From an uncultured Oscillospiraceae bacterium (GTDB taxonomy: Bacteria; Bacillota; Clostridia; Oscillospirales; Oscillospiraceae), in assembly GCA_934573855.1 (NCBI GenBank), contig CAKTMF010000008.1:62001-126000 (forward strand): a DNA stretch of 64,000 nucleotides. The letters run 5' to 3'. Position 1 is the first letter of the stretch; every line of letters starts with the position of its first letter. Of the stretch, positions 35,015 to 42,322 are shown piece by piece. The notes under the pieces were generated by a model that was given only the letters and a program-made list of their open reading frames with translations, made no database searches and was not told the origin of the DNA. The translations under genes and the position numbers were made by a program.

Positions 35015-36084
35015 AGGCTCAGCACCTCCCCGGACTCAGCCTTGTAGAGGCTGACGCGCAGCGGGTCGAAGCGGAGATATACCTTCTCGCCGTCGGAGTG
35101 GACGGTGCTGGTGTCCTTGGTGTACTCGTTTACGATGAGGCTCTGACCGTTGTCGAGCTGGACCTCATACTCGATGAAGTCGCCGAGGAACGTTGAGAAG
35201 AGTATCGTGCCGGGCATGCCCTCGTCCGCGAAGAAGAGCTGCTCGGGACGGGCGGAGAGCTGACCCCTGCCGCTGTATTCCTTGCCGCTGGGGATGTCGA
35301 TGGACAGCTCGCCGGAGATGGAGACCTTCGCCACGCCGCCCTTTGCCTCGACGTCGCAGTCAAGGAAGTTGCTCACGCCGATGAAGCCGGCGACGAAGGG
35401 GTTCTGGGGCTTGGCGTATATCTCGTTGGGGGTGCCGATCTGCATGATCTCGCCGTCCTTCATAACGGCGATACGGTCGGAGATGGCGAGAGCCTCCTCC
35501 TGGTCGTGGGTGACGTAGATGGTGGTTATGCCCAAACGGCGCTGGAGCTTCTTGATGACGGAGCGCATCTGCACGCGCAGCTTTGCGTCGAGGTTGGAAA
35601 GAGGCTCGTCCATCAGCAGAACGCTCGGCTCGATGACGAAGGCACGGGCGAGCGCCACGCGCTGCTGCTGGCCGCCGGAGAGCTCGTTGGGCTTGCGCTT
35701 TGCGAGGTGGGATATCTGCACCAGCTCAAGCGCGTCCCTGACGCGGGGAGCTATCTCCGCCTTGGGGAGCTTGCGCGCCTTGAGACCGTAGGCCACGTTC
35801 TCCTCCACGGTGAGGTGGGGGAAGATGGCGTAATTCTGGAACACCATGCCGATGTCGCGCTTGTGTGCGGGAACGTCGTTGATACGCTTCTCGCCAAAGT
35901 AGAAGTCGCCGCCCTCGATGGAGTTAAAGCCGGCGATCATGCGCAGGAGGGTGGTCTTGCCGCAGCCGGAGGGGCCGAGCAGAGTGAAAAACTCGCCCTC
36001 GCGGATGTCGAGAGAGACGCCCTTGAGAGCCGTAAAGTCGCCGTAGCGCTTTACAGCTTCCTTGATTATTACTTCGTTACTCAT
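35011..36084 (-). CDS. ABC transporter ATP-binding protein (FbpC/PotA-like)
   Basis: 357 residues. Walker A GPSGCGKTT, Q-loop MVFQNYAIFPHLTV, signature LSGGQQQR, Walker B VLLMDEPLSNLD and switch His in VTHDQEEA are all intact. A C-terminal TOBE-like domain (about 240-355) follows, as in FbpC/PotA. The frame extends to 36108, but GGAGG precedes the ATG at 36084. Two stable hairpins lie between this gene and the binding-protein gene upstream. Confidence 0.93.
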   Translation of the reverse strand: MSNEVIIKEAVKRYGDFTALKGVSLDIREGEFFTLLGPSGCGKTTLLRMIAGFNSIEGGDFYFGEKRINDVPAHKRDIGMVFQNYAIFPHLTVEENVAYGLKARKLPKAEIAPRVRDALELVQISHLAKRKPNELSGGQQQRVALARAFVIEPSVLLMDEPLSNLDAKLRVQMRSVIKKLQRRLGITTIYVTHDQEEALAISDRIAVMKDGEIMQIGTPNEIYAKPQNPFVAGFIGVSNFLDCDVEAKGGVAKVSISGELSIDIPSGKEYSGRGQLSARPEQLFFADEGMPGTILFSTFLGDFIEYEVQLDNGQSLIVNEYTKDTSTVHSDGEKVYLRFDPLRVSLYKAESGEVLSL

Positions 36085-36106
36085 ATATTGTCCTCCACTT
36101 TCAGCC

Positions 36107-36158
36107 AAATTAGCTTACCTGCACCGTCCGGCCGCGGACGGCATAGGTAAGCCAATTT
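36107..36158 (-). other. Long intra-operon hairpin between binding-protein and ATPase genes
   Basis: A 14-bp outer stem (36107-36120 with 36145-36158, one G-T pair) encloses a GC-rich inner stem (CCGTCCG/CGGACGG). No T-run follows on the coding strand, so this looks like an mRNA 3'-end protecting or attenuating structure, which would make binding protein more abundant than ATPase. Confidence 0.6.
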
Positions 36159-36167
36159 ATCGCAGGT

Positions 36168-36189
36168 GGGAGTCCCAACCGGGACTCCC
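36168..36189 (-). other. Second intra-operon hairpin
   Basis: A perfect 9-bp stem GGGAGTCCC (36168-36176) with GGGACTCCC (36181-36189) and a 4-nt loop, just 3' of the binding-protein gene. No T-run on the coding strand. Confidence 0.6.
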
Positions 36190-36226
36190 TCCCATTGAGT
36201 TAGAGCTGCTTGTTTTCAGGTGAGGC

Positions 36227-37300
36227 TTAGCCGACGGTCAGGTCGTTCCACTTCTCAACGATGGATTCCTTGTTGTTTGCGGCGTATGCAAAGTCGTAAT
36301 CGCCGAGGTCGAGGCTGCTCAGCTCGCACAGACCCACGGGGGTGAGGTCGGAGCGGACGGGGCGGCGCGCCCAGTCAGCGTTCTGTGCCTTCTGGCACTC
36401 AAGACCGGTGACGAAGTCGATGAAGAGCTTTGCGTTCTCGGGGTTGGGGCAGTTCTTGATCAGAGCCACGCCGTCGGGAACTGCGGAGTTCTTCTCGGGG
36501 TAGACAAAGCCGATGTCGGGGTTGTCGCTGTACTTGACAGCGGACTTCTCGATGGTGACGCCCAGAGCGTACTCACCGGAAGCGACGAGCTTGTGGCAGT
36601 TGCCGGAGCTGTCCTGGATCTTGCCGTCGAGGTTCTCAATGAATCTGCCGACGAGGTCCCAGCCCTCTTCAATGCTGGGCTGGCTGAAGAGCATGGTGCA
36701 CAGCTGAGTGTAGGCGGAGCCGGACTTCGCGGGGGAGCAGTAAGCGATCTTGCCCTTGAGAGCGGGGTCGCACAGGCCTTCCCAGGTAGTGGGGACGTCA
36801 GCCTCGTCGAGCATGGTCTTGTTGTAGATGAAGACCATGGGCAGAGGAGACTCGCCTATCCACATGTCGTCGGCATCCTTGTAGGCCTCGCCGATGACGT
36901 CGTCGTTGGCGCAGACGTACGGGTCAAAGTACTCGACGTATGCGGCCAGAGTGTCGGCACCGCCGCCCCACAGAACGTCGCCCTGGGGATTCGCGGACTC
37001 GGCAACAACGCGCTGGCAGAGCTCGCCGGTACCTGCTGCGATGACTTCGACCTTGATGTTGGGGTATGCCGCCTCGAACATTGCCACGCCTGCGGCAAGA
37101 GGATCGGCGTCATGGGGAGAGTAGACTACCAGGCTGCCGGTGTAGTCCTCGGGAGCCTTTTCGGCAGGCTCTGCGGGAGCTTCGGCGGGAGCCTCTGCGG
37201 GCTTCTCGGCAGGCTGTTCTGCGGGGGCTGCGGTCTGGCCGCAGGCGCACAGAGCGAATACCATGACGAGTGCGAGCAGCATTGCCATGAGTTTTTTCAT
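36227..37300 (-). CDS. Lipoprotein substrate-binding protein (FbpA/AfuA-like)
   Basis: 357 residues from the ATG at 37300, which is preceded by GGAGG. It has a lipoprotein signal with lipobox LCAC, an Ala/Pro/Glu-rich linker, and then a type II periplasmic-binding-protein fold (SLVVYSPHDADPLAAGVAMF, DVLWGGGADTLAAY, GESPLPMVFIYNKTMLDE). This fold branch binds ferric iron, 2-aminoethylphosphonate, thiamine or hexose phosphates. The GGGAD loop and lack of the paired iron-binding tyrosines argue against a firm iron assignment. It heads the four-gene operon with its ATPase, permease and HAD phosphatase. Confidence 0.88.
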   Translation of the reverse strand: MKKLMAMLLALVMVFALCACGQTAAPAEQPAEKPAEAPAEAPAEPAEKAPEDYTGSLVVYSPHDADPLAAGVAMFEAAYPNIKVEVIAAGTGELCQRVVAESANPQGDVLWGGGADTLAAYVEYFDPYVCANDDVIGEAYKDADDMWIGESPLPMVFIYNKTMLDEADVPTTWEGLCDPALKGKIAYCSPAKSGSAYTQLCTMLFSQPSIEEGWDLVGRFIENLDGKIQDSSGNCHKLVASGEYALGVTIEKSAVKYSDNPDIGFVYPEKNSAVPDGVALIKNCPNPENAKLFIDFVTGLECQKAQNADWARRPVRSDLTPVGLCELSSLDLGDYDFAYAANNKESIVEKWNDLTVG

Positions 37301-37329
37301 TTGTGTTCCTCCATAAGATTTTTTCAACT

Positions 37330-37342
37330 CGGGATCATCCCG
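37330..37342. promoter_or_regulatory. Candidate operator palindrome in leader of the ABC operon
   Basis: CGGGATcATCCCG, a 13-bp inverted repeat just downstream of the -10 box of the binding-protein promoter. Its position suits a repressor site; the regulator is unknown. Confidence 0.4.
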
Positions 37343-37352
37343 AATTCAGCTT

Positions 37353-37381
37353 ATTTTACATCGGCATTTTGTTGTTGTCAA
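37353..37381 (-). promoter_or_regulatory. Promoter of the FbpA/AfuA-type ABC operon
   Basis: On the minus strand, TTGACA (37381-37376) and TAAAAT (37358-37353) with a 17-bp spacer. Confidence 0.85.
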
Positions 37382-37544
37382 ACCGAACTGAGAGGCACAG
37401 ACCGAATTTGTACCCTATACACAGAAACGGGGGTGAATTTTTGTTGATTAACACGAAAAAATATTTTTGAATGCACCCGAACGGAGACAAGCGGAGAGGG
37501 GAAAAAGGTCGAAAAAAATTCTTTGAAAAACAGCCTGAAAACCC

Positions 37545-37573
37545 TTGCATTTTGAAAGCTTTTCTGATATCAT
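37545..37573 (+). promoter_or_regulatory. Promoter of rpsB
   Basis: TTGCAT (37545-37550) and TATCAT (37568-37573) with a 17-bp spacer. A leader of about 110 nt follows. Confidence 0.75.
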
Positions 37574-37579
37574 ATCAGA

Positions 37580-37680
37580 GCATTTCGCACGGGGACGGAC
37601 TTTCCCCCATGTGGCGTTCGGCGGCGCGGCCGCCGCGCTTGGTGGAGGGGTTGAAATCCCCGGAGGAAAAAACAAAATTT
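37580..37680 (+). promoter_or_regulatory. Structured rpsB leader
   Basis: The untranslated leader contains a 6-bp GC stem (37621-37626 with 37631-37636) and GGGG(37647-37650)-TTGAAAT-CCCC(37658-37661), which imitates a tRNA T-arm. S2 operons are often autoregulated through leader RNA; binding of S2 here is an inference. The remainder of the 37301-37692 gap holds the two divergent promoters and no gene. Confidence 0.4.
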
Positions 37681-37692
37681 GGAGGAAAACAA

Positions 37693-38430
37693 ATGTCAGT
37701 AGTATCCATGAAGCAGCTGCTGGAAGCCGGCGTCCACTTCGGACACCAGACCCGCCGCTGGAACCCCAAGATGGCCGAGTACATTTACTGCGAGCGCAAC
37801 GGCATCTACATCATCGACCTGCAGAAGACCGTCAAGCAGCTGGAAGAGGCCTATGACTTCGTCCGTCAGCTCTCCGAGAACGGCCAGACCATCCTTTTCG
37901 TCGGCACCAAGAAGCAGGCTACCGACGCCGTCAAGGAAGAGGCCGCACGCGTCGGCATGTACTATGTCAACGCCCGTTGGCTGGGGGGCATGCTCACCAA
38001 CTTCAAGACCATGCGCACCCGCGTCGACAGACTTGCACAGCTCAAGAAGATGCAGGAAGACGGCACCTTCGACATGCTGCCCAAGAAGGAAGTCATGAAG
38101 CACCTGGGCGAGATGGAAAAGCTCGAGAAGTACCTGGGCGGCGTCAAGGACATGAAGAAGCTCCCCGGCGCTCTCTTCGTCGTCGACCCCCGCAAGGAGC
38201 ATAACGCCATTGCCGAGGCACGCAAGCTCCACATCCCCATCGTCGCCATCGTCGACACCAACTGCGACCCCGATGAGGTCGACTACGTCATTCCCGCAAA
38301 CGACGACGCTATCCGCGCCATTCGCCTGATCGCCGCCACCATGGCCAACGCCGTTCAGGAAGGCCGTCAGGGCGTCGACGCCGAGGCAGAGGCCGTTGAG
38401 GCCGAGGCTGTCGAGGCTGCCGAAGAATAA
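37693..38430 (+). CDS. rpsB: 30S ribosomal protein S2
   Basis: 245 residues starting [25 protein letters not shown], the canonical S2 start, 7 nt after GGAGG. The frame is open well upstream, but that region is leader RNA. The core is complete ([48 protein letters not shown]). The C-terminal tail is an acidic Ala/Glu/Val repeat, a common lineage-specific extension. tsf follows after a weak terminator. Confidence 0.97.
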   Translation: MSVVSMKQLLEAGVHFGHQTRRWNPKMAEYIYCERNGIYIIDLQKTVKQLEEAYDFVRQLSENGQTILFVGTKKQATDAVKEEAARVGMYYVNARWLGGMLTNFKTMRTRVDRLAQLKKMQEDGTFDMLPKKEVMKHLGEMEKLEKYLGGVKDMKKLPGALFVVDPRKEHNAIAEARKLHIPIVAIVDTNCDPDEVDYVIPANDDAIRAIRLIAATMANAVQEGRQGVDAEAEAVEAEAVEAAEE

Positions 38431-38443
38431 TTAAAATAAGAAG

Positions 38444-38468
38444 AGGGGCGCGCTGTACGCCCCTTTTT
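38444..38468 (+). terminator. Attenuating terminator between rpsB and tsf
   Basis: A 7-bp stem (38444-38450 with 38458-38464), 7-nt loop and T-run inside the operon. It would lower tsf transcription relative to rpsB. Confidence 0.65.
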
Positions 38469-38496
38469 CCGAATTTACAGAGGAGGATAAATTAAT

Positions 38497-39429
38497 ATGG
38501 CATTTACTGCTCAGGATGTTAAGGCTCTCCGTGAGATGACCAACGTCGGCATGATGGACTGCAAGAAGGCACTCACCGCATGCGACGGCGATATGGATAA
38601 GGCAGTCGACTGGCTGCGTGAAAAGGGCCTTGCCAAGGCCGCAAAGAAGGCCGGCCGTATCGCGGCCGAGGGTATGGCCTACGCGGCAGTCTGCGACAAG
38701 TGCGGCGCCGGCGCCATCGTCGAGGTCAACTGCGAGACCGACTTCTGCGCCAAGAGCGCGCTGTTCGTCGAGTTCGTCAAGGACATCACCGCCGTCGTCC
38801 TCAAGGACGCTCCCGCCGATGTCGACGCTCTTCTCAACTGCAAGTACCCCGGCAAGGAGCTTACCGTTTCCGAGACCATGCCCGAGAAGGTCATGTCCAT
38901 CGGTGAGAATCTCCAGATCCGCCGCTTTGACCGCTTCGCCGACAACTTCAACGTCGCATACGTCCACGCCGGCGGCTCCCACGGCGTTCTCGTCAGCCTC
39001 GCTGTCGAGGGCGGCATTGACGCCACCGAGATCGGCAAGAACGTCGCCATGCAGATCGCCGCGATGAACCCCAAGTACTGGGACAAGTCCATGGTGCCTC
39101 AGGCCGACATCGACCATGAGATGGAAGTTCAGGTCGCTCTTCTCGACAACGACCCCAAGATGGCGGGCAAGCCCCAGGCCATCAAGGAGAAGGCCGCTGC
39201 CGGCAAGATCAACGCCTTCTTCAAGGAAAACTGCCTGCTCCAGCAGGAGTTCGTCCGCTCCGACCTCTTCAAGGGTTCTGTCGAGGGCTACATCGCCGAC
39301 GCCGCAAAGAAGCTCGGCGGCTCCGTCAAGTTCGTCAACGCCGTCCACTACATCAAGGGCGAGGGCATCGAGAAGAAGCAGGAGGACTTCGCAGCAGAGG
39401 TCGCCGCTCAGATGAACATGGGCAAGTAA
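38497..39429 (+). CDS. tsf: Translation elongation factor Ts
   Basis: The 310-residue nucleotide exchange factor for EF-Tu. An N-terminal UBA-like domain has VKALREMTNVGMMDCKKAL and WLREKGLAKA. The core has the EVNCETDFCAKS motif (TDF contacts EF-Tu) and VLVSLAVEGG. GAGGAGG lies 10 nt before the ATG. It shares the rpsB promoter through the attenuating hairpin, and a strong terminator ends the operon. Confidence 0.97.
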   Translation: MAFTAQDVKALREMTNVGMMDCKKALTACDGDMDKAVDWLREKGLAKAAKKAGRIAAEGMAYAAVCDKCGAGAIVEVNCETDFCAKSALFVEFVKDITAVVLKDAPADVDALLNCKYPGKELTVSETMPEKVMSIGENLQIRRFDRFADNFNVAYVHAGGSHGVLVSLAVEGGIDATEIGKNVAMQIAAMNPKYWDKSMVPQADIDHEMEVQVALLDNDPKMAGKPQAIKEKAAAGKINAFFKENCLLQQEFVRSDLFKGSVEGYIADAAKKLGGSVKFVNAVHYIKGEGIEKKQEDFAAEVAAQMNMGK

Positions 39430-39454
39430 TTCTTCTCAGACACGATAAAGTCAA

Positions 39455-39486
39455 AAAAAGAGTTCCCCGTCGGGGGAACTCTTTTT
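39455..39486. terminator. Bidirectional terminator after tsf
   Basis: A perfect 14-bp stem (39455-39468 with 39473-39486), GTCG loop, A-run and T-run at the two ends. It lies between convergent tsf and the VanY-type gene. Confidence 0.9.
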
Positions 39487-39503
39487 GCGTTATTTCTGCG
39501 GTC

Positions 39504-40370
39504 TCAGTCCGCTACGCCGTTATAGAGTTGGTGGAACTCCTCAAACGTCAGGCCGTTTTCCATGATGTACGTTGCGGCCTCCACGCCCACATAGCGGTAG
39601 TGCCACGGCTCGTACATGACGCCGGTGATGTCGCCCTTGCCGTTGGGGAAGCGGAGGATAAAGCCAAACTCATGGCAGTGCTTGACCATGTACTGGTAGG
39701 TCTCGGTCGGCTCGACGTCCTGCCACTTCTTCGTGGCCCGGTATACGTCGGTTATGTCGCAGCAGAGCGCGGTCTGGTGTTCGCTGCACCCGGCGGGCAT
39801 GGTGATGTAGAGACCGTCCGAACCCTTGCCGTCGGTGCAGCCGTTGTTGTTGCAGACGCGGATGAAATTCGCCGCCTGTTCGTCATAGCTGCGGTAGCCG
39901 GAGGAGAGATACACCGGCAGCCCCTGATCGATGGCGTCCTGCGCGAAGGCTATGAGCGGCTCGGCAATGCGGGAGTCGACGGGACACTGGTTCTCGCCGA
40001 GATATTCAAGCGACGGCGGGACATACTGGCCGATGGAGTTGTCGCCGTTTACAAGCACGAACTCCCAGCTCGTTATGTCGATGTCCGGCGGGGCGGGAAG
40101 TCCTCTCGCGAGAGCCTTTCCCTCCGGCGAAGCGGGGTCGGGAGTGGGTTCCGGCGTGGCCTCGGGCGTGGCTTCCGGCTCCTCCGGCGCGTCCGTCGGG
40201 CCGTCGCCGTCCGCCGGCTCGTACACAGGCTCATCCTGGGCCGCCTCCTCGATAAGCTTGTCGACATCGCTGCTCTTCGTCCAGTTCGTGCAGCGCATAT
40301 ATGAATAGACCCCGAAGATCACCAGCAGAATAACGCCGGCGACCACGCGGGCGGTGCGTTTTGCATTCAT
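39504..40370 (-). CDS. D-alanyl-D-alanine carboxypeptidase, VanY/M15B type
   Basis: A 288-residue membrane-anchored zinc peptidase: N-terminal TM (about 8-24), acidic Pro/Thr/Glu-rich linker (about 45-85), and an M15B domain. Zinc ligands are seen as His198 and Asp205 in SEHQTALCCD and His257 in EPWHYRY, with Glu254 as catalytic base. It likely trims the terminal D-Ala of peptidoglycan stem peptides. No vanH/A/X/S/R genes are near, so this is housekeeping wall metabolism, not a resistance cluster. Confidence 0.9.
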   Translation of the reverse strand: MNAKRTARVVAGVILLVIFGVYSYMRCTNWTKSSDVDKLIEEAAQDEPVYEPADGDGPTDAPEEPEATPEATPEPTPDPASPEGKALARGLPAPPDIDITSWEFVLVNGDNSIGQYVPPSLEYLGENQCPVDSRIAEPLIAFAQDAIDQGLPVYLSSGYRSYDEQAANFIRVCNNNGCTDGKGSDGLYITMPAGCSEHQTALCCDITDVYRATKKWQDVEPTETYQYMVKHCHEFGFILRFPNGKGDITGVMYEPWHYRYVGVEAATYIMENGLTFEEFHQLYNGVAD

Positions 40371-40406
40371 CGTAAGGCCTCCTTGTCAACCAATGCTGAC
40401 GTACCG

Positions 40407-40435
40407 ATAATATCATCTTGCCCCGCGTTGGTCAA
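40407..40435 (-). promoter_or_regulatory. Promoter of the VanY-type gene
   Basis: On the minus strand, TTGACC (40435-40430) and TATTAT (40412-40407) with a 17-bp spacer. Confidence 0.75.
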
Positions 40436-40446
40436 CATAATTTTGC

Positions 40447-40475
40447 TTGATACACGCGGCCGCGTCTGGTATAAT
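40447..40475 (+). promoter_or_regulatory. Promoter of the MBL-fold gene
   Basis: TTGATA (40447-40452) and TATAAT (40470-40475) with a 17-bp spacer, back to back with the VanY promoter. Confidence 0.85.
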
Positions 40476-40506
40476 TTACACATAAGAAACAAAAGGAGCG
40501 AAGAGC

Positions 40507-41121
40507 ATGAAGATCACATGGCACGGTCACGCGTGCTTTACCGTTGAGACAGCAGTGGGCAGCGCGGTGCTTGACCCGTATGCTCCCGGCAGCGTGCCGG
40601 GGCTGAGCCTCCCGGAGCTGAGCGCGGACGAGGTGATATGCAGCCACGGCCACGACGACCACAACGCTGCCGGAGAGATAAGGCTCACGGGGAAAACGCC
40701 GGGGTACGGGAAAGTGCAGATACCCTGCTTCCATGACGACAGACGCGGGGCGCTCAGAGGCAGCGACCTCATCACGGTCATCGAGGCGGAGGGACTGCGC
40801 GCCGTCCACATGGGCGACCTCGGCCACGAGCTGTCGCCGGAGCAGCTGGCCGCCGTCGGGAGGCCGGACGTGCTGATGATACCCGTGGGCGGCTTTTATA
40901 CCGTCGACGGAAAGACCGCCGCGCGTATCGCAAAGGCGCTCGCGGCGAGGATCGTTATCCCCATGCACTACCGGGGAGCGGGCTTCGGCTATGATGTCCT
41001 CTCCACGGAGGCGGACTTCGTGAGCGAGTTTGACGGCGTCCGCCGCCTTGACGGCAATGTGCTTGAGGTCGGGAAAGAGACGGCCGGAGGGGTGTATGTA
41101 CTCAAATGCCCCGTAAAATAA
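40507..41121 (+). CDS. Metallo-beta-lactamase-fold hydrolase (UPF0173-like)
   Basis: A compact 204-residue MBL-fold protein. It has WHGHACF, the metal-binding CSHGHDDHNAA (HxHxDH), His in CFHD, Asp in HMGDLGHEL and the final MHYRG His, so the dinuclear metal site is complete. The short length and opening MKITWHGHACF match UPF0173/YtkL-type hydrolases of unknown substrate, not true beta-lactamases. It is monocistronic. Confidence 0.87.
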   Translation: MKITWHGHACFTVETAVGSAVLDPYAPGSVPGLSLPELSADEVICSHGHDDHNAAGEIRLTGKTPGYGKVQIPCFHDDRRGALRGSDLITVIEAEGLRAVHMGDLGHELSPEQLAAVGRPDVLMIPVGGFYTVDGKTAARIAKALAARIVIPMHYRGAGFGYDVLSTEADFVSEFDGVRRLDGNVLEVGKETAGGVYVLKCPVK

Positions 41122-41150
41122 GACAGCAAGACAGAATGAGACAGTAAGAC

Positions 41151-41185
41151 CGCCACGGCAGCTCGTATCCGAGGCTGCCGTGGCG
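41151..41185. terminator. Hairpin between MBL gene and spo0A
   Basis: A perfect 12-bp stem (41151-41162 with 41174-41185) with an 11-nt loop between convergent genes. T-rich but interrupted sequence follows on both strands, so it is a moderate terminator. Confidence 0.6.
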
Positions 41186-41236
41186 GCTGTATATTTGCGC
41201 GGCTTCGCGCTTGATCATGTCCGCGCGGAGACGCCC

Positions 41237-42034
41237 TTACTGCACGGCCTGCTTGCGGCGAAGGCTCAGGCAGTCGGCGATCATGGCGATGAACTCGCTG
41301 TTGGTGGGCTTGCCCTTGATGTTCGACACGGTGTAGCCGAAGAACTTCTGGAGCGTTTCGATGTCGCCTCGGTCCCATGCCACCTCGATGGCATGGCGTA
41401 TGGCGCGCTCGACGCGCGAGGGAGTCGTGCCGTACTTCTTTGCGACCTCGGGATAAAGCACCTTGGTGACGGCGTTTATCATTTCCATGTCGTTTATGGT
41501 GAGAATGATGGCCTCGCGCAGATACTGGTAGCCCTTGATGTGGGCGGGGACGCCGATCTCGTGGATGATGTCCGTGACCACGGCCTCAAGCTCGGCCTCC
41601 TTCCTCGCGGCCGCGGCAGAGGCCTTGAAGTCGTACCCCGTGCCGGCGTCAACGGCGGTCGGCTCGCCGCAGAGCTGACGGACGCGCGAGAGTATCGCGG
41701 AGGTGTCGCAGGGCTTGGGTATGAAGTAGTCCGCGCCCAGCATGGAGCAGTCGGACACCACCTTGGGCGTTATGAAGCCGGATACCACGATGACCCGGCA
41801 ATTCGGAGCCAGCTCCGGCAGACGGCGCATCACCTCAAGCCCGTCCACCCTCGGCAGCACCAGCTCGAGAAGAAGTATGTCCGGCTTGAGTTCCGTTATA
41901 AGAGACAGGGCTTCGGCTCCGTCCGCGGCGACTCCCGCCACCTCGAGATTTTTCTCGGCAGCGATCCGGTCCGCCAGCAGCGAAGAAAAGTCCATGTTGG
42001 AATCTACGATCAAAACGCGCGACTTGGTTTCCAT
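41237..42034 (-). CDS. spo0A: Spo0A sporulation response regulator with Glu at the phosphosite
   Basis: 265 residues. The C-terminal Spo0A effector domain (about 150-262) is highly conserved ([54 protein letters not shown]). The N-terminal receiver keeps Ser85 and Lys107 of the switch. At the phosphoacceptor position, however, [12 protein letters not shown] carries Glu57 (codon GAG at 41866-41864) where Spo0A normally has Asp, and the acidic pair DD near the N-terminus is Asp11-Ser12. It therefore probably cannot be phosphorylated normally and may be constitutively active or signal-independent; this is an inference. GGGAGG precedes the ATG, and four Spo0A-box sequences lie upstream. Confidence 0.95.
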   Translation of the reverse strand: METKSRVLIVDSNMDFSSLLADRIAAEKNLEVAGVAADGAEALSLITELKPDILLLELVLPRVDGLEVMRRLPELAPNCRVIVVSGFITPKVVSDCSMLGADYFIPKPCDTSAILSRVRQLCGEPTAVDAGTGYDFKASAAAARKEAELEAVVTDIIHEIGVPAHIKGYQYLREAIILTINDMEMINAVTKVLYPEVAKKYGTTPSRVERAIRHAIEVAWDRGDIETLQKFFGYTVSNIKGKPTNSEFIAMIADCLSLRRKQAVQ

Positions 42035-42146
42035 AATTTATCATCCTCCCAAAACGATATGGAACAAAAATATGCTCGTAAAGCATGTTTTACCCTTGTG
42101 TCGCATTAAATGTAGCATATACCGCCCTTTTATAACAACAGAAAGC

Positions 42147-42153
42147 TGTCGAA
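42147..42153 (+). promoter_or_regulatory. Spo0A box
   Basis: TGTCGAA, exact match to the Spo0A-binding consensus core, about 113 bp upstream of spo0A. Confidence 0.65.
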
Positions 42154-42188
42154 AACAAAAGACTTCTTGTTGACATAATAATCCACCA

Positions 42189-42195
42189 TTCGACA
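42189..42195 (-). promoter_or_regulatory. Spo0A box (reverse)
   Basis: TTCGACA, i.e. TGTCGAA on the minus strand, upstream of spo0A. Confidence 0.6.
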
Positions 42196-42243
42196 TATTG
42201 CAACATTGAATGCGAAAAAATGACGAGAGAAATTTCAATAGCG

Positions 42244-42260
42244 TGTCGAAATTTGTCGAA
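42244..42260 (+). promoter_or_regulatory. Two tandem Spo0A boxes
   Basis: TGTCGAA at 42244-42250 and again at 42254-42260, exactly 10 bp apart (one helical turn), the spacing expected for a Spo0A dimer on tandem sites. They lie between spo0A and the terminator of the RNase gene. Confidence 0.75.
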
Positions 42261-42264
42261 TAGT

Positions 42265-42300
42265 GGTGTAAAAAAACGGCGGTCCGTCAAAAACCGCCGT
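42265..42300 (-). terminator. Terminator of the barnase-like gene
   Basis: An 8-bp stem (42276-42283 with 42293-42300) is followed on the minus strand by TTTTTT. It separates the RNase transcript from spo0A. Confidence 0.8.
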
Positions 42301-42322
42301 AAATTAATTTGTTTTTGTCAGG

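Noticed and set aside
37647..37661. A tRNA gene suggested by the T-arm-like hairpin in the rpsB leader
   Set aside because: No acceptor stem, D-arm or anticodon arm could be folded around it.
39504..40370. VanY as part of a vancomycin-resistance cluster
   Set aside because: No vanH, vanA/B ligase, vanX or VanRS genes are adjacent. Stand-alone M15B peptidases are ordinary in Clostridia.
41122..41150. Short AGACAG-like direct repeats as a CRISPR or satellite
   Set aside because: The units are irregular, only three or four copies, with no spacer structure.
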